From Rickettsiaceae bacterium (GTDB lineage Bacteria; Pseudomonadota; Alphaproteobacteria; Rickettsiales; Rickettsiaceae), in contig JAIOYM010000077.1 in the NCBI GenBank assembly GCA_021741085.1, positions 1 through 5,158 on the forward strand: a stretch of 5,158 nt of DNA. Reading direction: 5' to 3'. The notes beneath the pieces are model-generated. The model was given only the letters and a program-made list of their open reading frames with translations. It was not told the origin of the DNA and did not search any database. A program made the position numbers and the translations under genes. Positions 1 through 4,773 of the stretch are shown here, piece by piece (position 1 is the stretch's first letter; each line of letters opens with the position of its first letter).

Positions 1-132
1 AAGGGGTTTGGCTCCACCTTACCACTTTTGAAAAAAGTGGTGCAAATTAACCTTTAAAAAAGGTTAAACCAAAAAAAGATTGATGATTTGGCTCCACCTT
101 TTCTAAAGGTGGAAAAGGTGGAAAAGGTGGAT
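1..132. repeat. Intergenic hairpin cluster 1 (three hairpins plus half-arms)
   Basis: Three stem-loops with 3-nt loops are seen. The first is 21-41, arms ACCACTTTT / AAAAGTGGT, loop gaa. The second is 47-67, arms TTAACCTTT / AAAGGTTAA, loop aaa. The third is 93-113, arms TCCACCTTT / AAAGGTGGA, loop tct. All three have nine perfect base pairs. Unpaired half-arms also occur: a left arm CCACCTT at 14-20 that runs straight into the first hairpin, and extra right arms AAAGGTGG at 114-121 and 123-130, which make a short tandem repeat. The linker tttggc precedes the half-arm at 7-12 and the hairpin at 87-92; the linker gcaaa follows the first hairpin. No coding sequence is visible here. The first two hairpins face rightward transcripts, so a plus-strand gene may end just left of the window. 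Confidence 0.85.
93..113 (-). terminator. Candidate 3'-end hairpin of the 133-621 gene
   Basis: A perfect 9-bp stem with a 3-nt loop lies 19 nt past the stop codon of the minus-strand gene. Read in mRNA sense the loop is aga and the stem is followed by gccaaa, the same arrangement as after the other three complete stop codons here. In Mimivirus, transcripts are polyadenylated at 3' hairpins; assigning that role here is an inference from position, and these stems are shorter than the Mimivirus ones. Confidence 0.5.
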
Positions 133-621
133 TTACAATTCATCATCTTTTAATTGTTCACACATTTTACCTAATTCTATATATCTTTGTTTTTGTTCCT
201 TACCAAGCGTTTTTGTTTTGCGAATTAGCTTGTTTGTTAAATTAAAATTACTAATATCAATTTTCAAATCGGAAGGCGGTGTAAAAACTTGTGCGCCTAT
301 TTCTAAAAAGAAAATTTGGTTTTTTTTATTATAAAATAATATTGGATTACCGTCATCATCCATTTCGATACAACCACATGTACAATAATCTATATGCTGA
401 ACCTCATCGTTTTCTTTTTTACATCGAATGTCCAAAACATCTACATCATTCATGTATTCACTGAAAAATTCATGAGCTTGTTCTTTGTCAGTAAATAAGA
501 ATACTTTTGGAGGATTGATGGTAATAGAAGTCAATCGAGTTTTTGTAGAACAATCTTCATAATATTGAAAATCATAACAACCTTCGTGTTTATTGTGAAT
601 TATTAAATATTTAGTTGCCAT
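133..621 (-). CDS. Hypothetical protein, 162 aa
   Basis: I do not recognise this protein. It is a complete frame from ATG (complement of 619-621) to TAA (complement of 133-135), bounded by a hairpin cluster downstream and a promoter gap upstream, so it is very likely a real gene. It is soluble by eye: no signal peptide and no membrane segment. The N-terminal half is mixed beta/alpha (KYLIIHN at 4-10, KVFLFTDKEQAHEFF at 39-53). A compact cysteine motif, CTCGC at residues 80-84, is followed by an acidic turn (MDDDGNP, 87-93) and a hydrophobic strand (FFLEIG, 104-109). The C-terminal 35 residues are basic then acidic and probably helical. C67, C80, C82 and C84 could bind a metal, but there is no recognisable zinc-finger spacing. 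It is transcribed divergently from the helicase. No AAAATTGA-type motif lies upstream on its strand. Confidence 0.8.
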   Translation of the reverse strand: MATKYLIIHNKHEGCYDFQYYEDCSTKTRLTSITINPPKVFLFTDKEQAHEFFSEYMNDVDVLDIRCKKENDEVQHIDYCTCGCIEMDDDGNPILFYNKKNQIFFLEIGAQVFTPPSDLKIDISNFNLTNKLIRKTKTLGKEQKQRYIELGKMCEQLKDDEL

Positions 622-798
622 TTCTATTGATTAAATTAATATTCATTATCATAATGTATTTAAGTCGTTTTAGCAACTTTTAGAAAAGGTTGAGTAAAAC
701 AACTTTTCAAAATCCACCTTTAAAAAAGGTGAATTTTAAAAAAAAATTGAATTAAAAAATAAGTATATAAAATAATTATAATAAATAAACACTAGGAT
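622..798. promoter_or_regulatory. Divergent promoter gap with degenerate hairpins
   Basis: This gap separates the two start codons at 621 (minus) and 799 (plus), so it must hold both promoters. The left part (622-665) and right part (738-798) are very AT-rich. The middle holds two imperfect members of the hairpin family. One is 674-692, arms CAACTTTT / AAAGGTTG, loop aga, with one G-U wobble. The other is 713-733, seven core pairs around the loop aaa, which extends outward to 709-737 with a single C/A mismatch. A solitary left arm CAACTTTT sits at 700-707. Hairpins in a divergent gap cannot be simple 3' ends of the two flanking genes. Confidence 0.6.
743..750 (+). promoter_or_regulatory. Mimivirus-type early promoter octamer AAAATTGA
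   Basis: The octamer AAAATTGA at 743-750 matches exactly the early promoter element known from Mimivirus and relatives. It ends 48 nt before the helicase ATG at 799, a usual distance for that element, and is followed by AT-rich sequence. In AT-rich DNA an octamer can arise by chance, but no other copy precedes any gene start here. It predicts early transcription of the helicase and supports 799 over the internal Met at 880 as the start. Confidence 0.6.
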
Positions 799-2520
799 AT
801 GTCCGATTCAGAAGAATTTGTTATACACGTAAAAACCCCCAAAAAAGTTGTAATAAACAAAGGTAGAAAGGTTATAAAAATGAATAAAAACGAAAATGAA
901 AAAAGATTAGAAAAAATTAAAAAAAGACAACAAAGAGAGAATATTAAAAAGAGTATACTTGATAGAGAAGAATACTTAGAATTAGAAGAAAAAAAATTTA
1001 TCTATCCAAATCAACAAGAAGCCGCTGATAAATGTATAGAAGCATACAAAAATGGCGCAGTTGCTGTTTGTTTAATAGCTCAACCTGGAACAGGAAAGAC
1101 TGGAACAGCTCAAGCGGTTATGATTAATATGGCAACTAATGAAAATGATGAAGAAATAATATATACTGAAAATATTATTAATTGCACTGGTATGTCAGAC
1201 AACGATTGGGAAACACAATTTAAAGAAAGTGTATTACCCGCGTTTAGAGATAATATATTTCATAGACAAAATCTAATTAAACAAAAAGATAAATTAAGAT
1301 CCATGAAAGATGGACTAATTATACCAGATGAATGTCACATAGCATCAGGAAGTAAAATGACTATAGCAAAAATATTAAAAGAAGTCGGTATTTTAGATGT
1401 AAATGTTTTGGAAATGCGAAATATAAAAATGCTTGATATATCCGCTACACCTGATGCTGTATTACATGACTATAAAAAATGGGGACAAAAATGTGCTATC
1501 GTAAAAATTCAACCAGGACCCTCATATAAGGGATTTGAAGTAATGTTAAAAGAAAATCGTATCATTGATGCACCTAGTTTAAAAAATATTGAAGATTATT
1601 ACGAATTGTTACAGTTTTTAGATGAAAGATATAAAAATACTACAAAAAAATATTTTCCGTTTCGATTATTAGATCCAGTTAAAATAAATATTTTAGAAAG
1701 TGTGTGTAATGATTTAGATTGGGATTACTTAAATCATAATTCGGATGAAAGAATTGATAAAATAGATACTTTAATGAAAAATCCCCCTACAAAACATACA
1801 ATTATATTTATTAAAGGGTTTTGGAGAGCATCAAAAAGAATTTCTGGCCAACACGTTGGAGCAACTTATGAACCAATTCCAAAAAAACGAGATGTTTCAG
1901 TTACAGGACAAGGAGCTACAGCTAGATTTTGTGATAATCATGAATATTCGGGAGATCAATTAGATATTAACTTGCGTCCTTTACATTACTGTGATAAAGG
2001 AGCAATTGAAAAATATGTAGAGTGGTTTAATAATGATTGTGATTTTAGCGTGTCAGAGTATAAGTCACATCGTATTTCTTCAAATGGTAAAGGTAAAGTA
2101 AATTCTAAAGAAACAAAAGTAAACCCCAAAATTGTTAATGGAATTACTTCAGAGACCACTGAAGTAAAAGTAGATGAAAACAAGTATCGCGTATATGATA
2201 ATGAAATAGTATTTAAAAACGTATGTGATATTCTTGGTTATAAATACAAACCATTTAAAGAGAATTTAGAAGGTTTTAAAGAAACTTCATTAAATAAAAA
2301 AACAGCAGTTATTTCATTAGAAGATGTTATATCAAAAGTTCACAACGCATATGGTGGCACTACAGATAATGGAAAAACAGCTAGGAGAACATTCTATCCT
2401 TGTTATGTAGATGTTAAAAATAAAGAAACACTACGATTTGTTGTAATAATAAGACCTGAAACTGATATTAATATGGTTAAAAACGAAGTCGATACTATTT
2501 ATCCTCCAATTAAAATATAA
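799..2520 (+). CDS. SF2 helicase, DECH-box, giant-virus type, 573 aa
   Basis: An ATP-dependent superfamily 2 helicase, probably acting on viral nucleic acid during replication or transcription. Residues 1-60 are a Lys/Glu-rich, likely helical extension. The first RecA-like domain has YPNQQEA (69-75, Q-motif-like), Walker A QPGTGKT (95-101), Walker B/motif II DECH (177-180) and motif III SATP (215-218). The second domain has a motif IV-like stretch HTIIFIKGFWRASKRI (333-348), HVGATYEPI (352-360), and a motif VI-like QGATARF (371-377) that keeps a single Arg (R376) instead of the fuller Q..GR..R. This pattern of motifs IV to VI recalls helicases common in algal giant viruses, where I remember forms like IFIKEKLRCAK and QGLLGR. 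Residues from about 430 on are a charged linker and then a C-terminal region (about 460-573) that I cannot name. The stop is followed 16 nt later by a hairpin. The exact cellular role is not shown by the sequence. Confidence 0.88.
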   Translation: MSDSEEFVIHVKTPKKVVINKGRKVIKMNKNENEKRLEKIKKRQQRENIKKSILDREEYLELEEKKFIYPNQQEAADKCIEAYKNGAVAVCLIAQPGTGKTGTAQAVMINMATNENDEEIIYTENIINCTGMSDNDWETQFKESVLPAFRDNIFHRQNLIKQKDKLRSMKDGLIIPDECHIASGSKMTIAKILKEVGILDVNVLEMRNIKMLDISATPDAVLHDYKKWGQKCAIVKIQPGPSYKGFEVMLKENRIIDAPSLKNIEDYYELLQFLDERYKNTTKKYFPFRLLDPVKINILESVCNDLDWDYLNHNSDERIDKIDTLMKNPPTKHTIIFIKGFWRASKRISGQHVGATYEPIPKKRDVSVTGQGATARFCDNHEYSGDQLDINLRPLHYCDKGAIEKYVEWFNNDCDFSVSEYKSHRISSNGKGKVNSKETKVNPKIVNGITSETTEVKVDENKYRVYDNEIVFKNVCDILGYKYKPFKENLEGFKETSLNKKTAVISLEDVISKVHNAYGGTTDNGKTARRTFYPCYVDVKNKETLRFVVIIRPETDINMVKNEVDTIYPPIKI

Positions 2521-2617
2521 TTCTACTTTTCAAAAACAACTTTTAGAAAAAGTTGCGCAAAACAACCCTACCACTTTTTCTAAAGGTTGTTTTGGCTCAA
2601 CCTTTTCTAAAGGTTGA
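2521..2617. repeat. Intergenic hairpin cluster 2
   Basis: Three stem-loops lie between the helicase stop and the next gene. The first is 2537-2555, arms CAACTTTT / AAAAGTTG, loop aga, perfect. The second is 2570-2590, left arm ACCACTTTT, right arm AAAGGTTGT, loop tct; it is a hybrid of two arm types with one C/T mismatch and one G-U wobble. The third is 2597-2617, arms TCAACCTTT / AAAGGTTGA, loop tct, perfect. The linker tttggc (2591-2596) joins the last two; gcgcaaaa follows the first. The first hairpin faces helicase transcription and the other two face the opposite strand, although no minus-strand gene ends here. The family continues up to the base before the ATG at 2618, an argument against using that ATG as a start. 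Confidence 0.85.
2537..2555 (+). terminator. Candidate 3'-end hairpin of the helicase gene
   Basis: An 8-bp perfect stem with loop aga begins 17 nt after the helicase stop and is followed by gcgcaaaa. It has the same orientation relative to transcription as the first hairpin after the other genes. The terminator or polyadenylation role is inferred by analogy with Mimivirus. Confidence 0.5.
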
Positions 2618-2659
2618 ATGAAACAATTTAAACATATCCGTATAATTTTAATAAATAAA

Positions 2660-2710
2660 ATGAAATTTATTAAAATAATTTTTATATATTTTTTATCGAC
2701 AACAGTAGCA
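2660..2710 (+). other. Predicted signal peptide, cleavage before F18
   Basis: Codons 1-17 of the M41-like gene give a short basic start (MK), a hydrophobic core (IKIIFIYFL) and a polar end with small residues (STTVA) just before Phe. Signal peptide cleavage followed by Phe is the hallmark (ASAFAP-type motif) of plastid proteins in stramenopiles, haptophytes and cryptophytes. The downstream stretch FINRQFIGKTPLSLYS is basic and has no acidic residue, as a transit peptide should. Destination is inferred. Confidence 0.55.
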
Positions 2711-3865
2711 TTTATAAATAGACAATTTATTGGTAAAACACCATTATCATTGTACTCTCAAGATATAAAACACAGTGCAGATCGTTTCAAAAATGAAGCA
2801 GCAAAGTTAAGACAAGAAGCAACAGAATTAGAAATATCATTAAGAGAAGAAGCAAGAGCTAAAGGTGTTCCTGAAGAAATGATTAATAAACTTATTCCGA
2901 TAAGAGCACAAACAGTACAAAAAGCAGCAAAAACATTGCCAAATTTAAAAGAAAAAGTGACTGAATTAACAGCAAAGGAAGTTAGATCTAAACTAGGATA
3001 TTTAAATACAGGCGATGCTATTCGCATGACATCTGAACTTGAAAGATTAAAAGCAAAAGATTTTATATCGAAATGGAATTCTAAAGATTTAGAAAATCCT
3101 AGATTTGATGTTAGTAATTATCAACTAAAAGCCAAAACTAATATTCAACCGATAAATCTTAAACTTGACGATGTCGGATTTGCTTATCAAAATGTTTTAG
3201 TTTCTGCTGTTGCAATTGGTACAGTATGTGGGTTAAGCGCAAATTTTCTTGGCGGCCAAGCAGGGTTCTTATTAGGTTATGCATCTGCCTTATTTCCAGT
3301 TCTAGTAGTAGGTGTCGGTAGTATAGCTCCAGGACTTATTGGTGAAGTTTTATACAGATTTAAGTTAGTTACAAATGAAGAAGCAAGAAAAAGACATGTT
3401 AGAAAGAATGCAGGAAAATTTTTGGCAGGATATGTATCAGGATTACCGGTGGCTAGTTTCAATCAAGGCAGCCCCAGTAATACAGCAGAGTTTTTTCAGT
3501 TGAGACCAAGTAGTACAAATGAAGATGAGGATAAGCAAATATTTGCAAAAAGCAAATTCAAGCAAATCGATATTGCAAGGAGTTCAATAGTGTCTCTTGC
3601 TGGGTCTGTTGCAGAATGTATTGATTTTGGTGTAGCAGGTGGAAGTAATCCAGCTGATGTTAATTTATTGAATGAACTGATGAATTCCGTCGATCCTACT
3701 ATTAGTCCTGAACAGAGACAAAATCACATTCGTTGGTCTGCTCTTACTGCATGGGAAATATTAAATAAATACAAGAAAGAATATCAAAGATTAGTTGTTG
3801 CATTTGAACAGGGTCTACCCCTTGAAGAATGTATTGCCGTAATCGAAGGAGAAGGAGCGCTATAA
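2660..3865 (+). CDS. Peptidase M41-like (FtsH peptidase-like) membrane protein, probably inactive, with a plastid-type presequence
   Basis: I take ATG 2660 (401 aa). The in-frame ATG 2618 adds 14 residues but touches the hairpin repeat, whereas 2660 follows an AT-rich leader and opens directly on a signal peptide. Residues 1-17 (MKFIKIIFIYFLSTTVA) look like a signal peptide, then F18 and a basic, Ser/Thr-containing stretch to about 34, as in bipartite plastid presequences of algae with secondary plastids. Residues 39-69 and 93-135 are charged helical or coiled-coil regions. Two membrane segments lie near 178-197 and 201-229. The rest resembles peptidase M41: AGKFLAGYVSGLPVASF (251-267), SLAGSVAECIDFG (312-324, compare the LGGRxAEExxFG of FtsH), an Asp (D333) near the usual third zinc ligand, and EECIAVIE (389-396). 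The zinc site HEAGH is replaced by KNAGK (249-253), so protease activity is unlikely. There is no AAA ATPase domain. It resembles the AAA-less M41-like plastid proteins of plants and algae, so host capture is likely. The family call is from memory of motifs, not a search. Confidence 0.65.
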   Translation: MKFIKIIFIYFLSTTVAFINRQFIGKTPLSLYSQDIKHSADRFKNEAAKLRQEATELEISLREEARAKGVPEEMINKLIPIRAQTVQKAAKTLPNLKEKVTELTAKEVRSKLGYLNTGDAIRMTSELERLKAKDFISKWNSKDLENPRFDVSNYQLKAKTNIQPINLKLDDVGFAYQNVLVSAVAIGTVCGLSANFLGGQAGFLLGYASALFPVLVVGVGSIAPGLIGEVLYRFKLVTNEEARKRHVRKNAGKFLAGYVSGLPVASFNQGSPSNTAEFFQLRPSSTNEDEDKQIFAKSKFKQIDIARSSIVSLAGSVAECIDFGVAGGSNPADVNLLNELMNSVDPTISPEQRQNHIRWSALTAWEILNKYKKEYQRLVVAFEQGLPLEECIAVIEGEGAL

Positions 3866-3867
3866 CA

Positions 3868-3888
3868 TCAACCTTTGAGAAAGGTTGA
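3868..3888 (+). terminator. Candidate 3'-end hairpin of the M41-like gene
   Basis: A 9-bp perfect stem with loop gag starts only 3 nt after the stop codon and is followed by gccaaa and then a second hairpin in the same orientation (3895-3915). Position right behind the stop codon suggests mRNA 3'-end formation; this is inference. Confidence 0.5.
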
Positions 3889-3929
3889 GCCAAAACAACT
3901 TTTAGAAAAAGTTGTGCAAAATATTTGGC

Positions 3930-3950
3930 TCCACCTTTTCTAAAGGTGGA
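3930..3950 (-). terminator. Candidate 3'-end hairpin of the tail-anchored protein gene
   Basis: A 9-bp perfect stem lies 11 nt past the minus-strand stop codon. In mRNA sense the loop is aga and the stem is followed by gccaaa, matching the orientation seen after the other genes. Together with the two hairpins facing the other way it makes a two-sided terminator between convergent genes, by inference. Confidence 0.5.
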
Positions 3951-3961
3951 AAAGGTTGAAC

Positions 3962-4687
3962 TTAACGAACATACTTCCCAACTCGTGCAAAAGAATCAAT
4001 AACAAAAATGATGAAAATTCCTAAGAATGAATACAATACCACTTCTTCTGTTACGTTATTAGTTCGTTCGTCTTGTTTTTCCTCCAACAAGTTAATCATG
4101 TAATTCAACTTTTGCAATAGAAGATCTTGCTGACTATTACCACTACTCATTGGCTCATTATAATAATTTTGACTATAATATTGCTTATTGGTTGGATTTC
4201 TCTGTGGTACGCCTTGAATATTAGGAAGCATTTTTTTATAATAATCATCAACACTTTTATTGTCACCATAATTCATGCGATAATTATTTAAATCAAGATT
4301 ATTTTCATCATAATTGGGTTGGGGTGATTTGCCTAATATATTATACATATTCATATTATTTTGGTTCGTCATATTTTGCATGGCTTCATTAGTTGAAGTT
4401 CTTTCAACACCAGATGATTTAGGCTTTGGAGGTGGATTAAAATTTGGTATATTTGAATTGATATCGGTCTCTTCTGTATTATTATGAATTTCTTCTAAAA
4501 CTGAATTAACTTTATCTTTATTAAAATTGGAACTGTTGGAACTATTTGAATTCGTAAACATTTCTTTTGAATAAATTTTCTGTGTTTTATTATGTTGATG
4601 TGTTTGTCTTTTTTTATTTAATAAATTATCATTATTATCATTATTATTTATATCATCAAATGGAGCTGCATATATTGCTAAAGACAT
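3962..4687 (-). CDS. Asn-rich tail-anchored membrane protein, giant-virus conserved type, 241 aa
   Basis: Function unknown. The N-terminus MSLAIYAAPF (1-10) and the C-terminus (about 186-241) look like a protein I recall from many algal giant-virus genomes, with both ends conserved and a variable middle. The middle (11-185) is low-complexity and rich in Asn, with NSVLEEIHNN (61-70), a short PPPKP (85-89) and the motif DNKSVDDYYKKMLP (142-155). Residues 187-208 (DLLLQKLNYMINLLEEKQDE within it) are a likely coiled coil. One membrane segment at about 215-231 is followed by the short basic tail DSFARVGKYVR. This makes it tail-anchored, with the bulk on the cytosolic or virion-interior side. There is no signal peptide. 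The stop is followed by a convergent hairpin cluster, and the start faces another membrane protein gene across an 86-bp gap. A structural or virion-membrane role is plausible but not shown. Confidence 0.82.
   Translation of the reverse strand: MSLAIYAAPFDDINNNDNNDNLLNKKRQTHQHNKTQKIYSKEMFTNSNSSNSSNFNKDKVNSVLEEIHNNTEETDINSNIPNFNPPPKPKSSGVERTSTNEAMQNMTNQNNMNMYNILGKSPQPNYDENNLDLNNYRMNYGDNKSVDDYYKKMLPNIQGVPQRNPTNKQYYSQNYYNEPMSSGNSQQDLLLQKLNYMINLLEEKQDERTNNVTEEVVLYSFLGIFIIFVIDSFARVGKYVR
4626..4643. repeat. Two tandem copies of the 9-mer TTATCATTA
   Basis: TTATCATTA is repeated twice, followed by a third degenerate partial copy to 4650. It lies inside the minus-strand gene and encodes the Asn/Asp run at residues 13-20. 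It is typical simple-sequence expansion in a disordered stretch. Confidence 0.6.
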
Positions 4688-4773
4688 TCTTAATAAAAAT
4701 TAAGATAATAATTTGTTAAAGAGACTGAAATTAATTTAATATTAAAAAAATATATTATATGAGAATAATATAA
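4688..4773. promoter_or_regulatory. AT-rich divergent promoter gap
   Basis: This 86-bp gap between two start codons must carry promoters for both genes. It is almost pure A/T with no AAAATTGA on either strand and no member of the hairpin family. An inverted repeat TCTTAAT / ATTAAGA (4688-4694 and 4699-4705) abuts the minus-strand start. Mimivirus-type late promoters are degenerate AT-rich blocks, so late expression of both membrane proteins fits but cannot be proven from sequence. Confidence 0.45.

Larger units (their letters stand above)
3866..3961. repeat. Intergenic hairpin cluster 3, convergent gap
   Basis: The 96-bp gap between two convergent genes is nearly all hairpin. The stems are 3868-3888 (arms TCAACCTTT / AAAGGTTGA, loop gag), 3895-3915 (ACAACTTTT / AAAAGTTGT, loop aga) and 3930-3950 (TCCACCTTT / AAAGGTGGA, loop tct), each with nine perfect pairs. 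An extra right arm AAAGGTTGA sits at 3951-3959. Linkers are gccaaa (3889-3894), gcaaaa (3916-3921) and tttggc (3924-3929). The first two hairpins face the plus-strand gene and the third faces the minus-strand gene. The segment 3923-3956 is a 34-bp exact copy of 86-119. Confidence 0.88.

Noticed and set aside
1..132. CRISPR-like array of the hairpin repeats
   Set aside because: Units are few, differ in sequence, have tiny linkers of 5 to 25 nt that are themselves repeated, and no unique spacers exist.
133..147. C-terminal KDDEL of the orphan protein as an ER retention signal
   Set aside because: The last four residues are DDEL, not KDEL, and the protein has no signal peptide to enter the ER.
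1986..2183. 65-residue minus-strand frame inside the helicase
   Set aside because: It lies wholly within the coding strand of a clear helicase and shows no recognisable motif; it is a shadow frame.
2606..2609. TCTA in the hairpin loop as a Cafeteria roenbergensis virus-type late promoter
   Set aside because: The same tetramer is built into every tct-loop hairpin, including those at gene ends far from any start, so its place before a gene gives no independent support.
2758..3027. 89-residue minus-strand frame opposite the coiled-coil region of the M41-like gene
   Set aside because: Its Ser/Phe/Leu-rich content is what reversed Lys/Glu/Ala codons give; no own leader or terminator is seen.
3404..3418. 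KNAGK as a sequencing error for HEAGH
   Set aside because: Three separate codons differ (aag, aat, aaa) and the frame is intact on both sides, so several independent base errors would be needed.
3277..3462. 61-residue minus-strand frame opposite the membrane segments of the M41-like gene
   Set aside because: It is fully covered by a protein with family-level motifs on the plus strand, and has no independent support.
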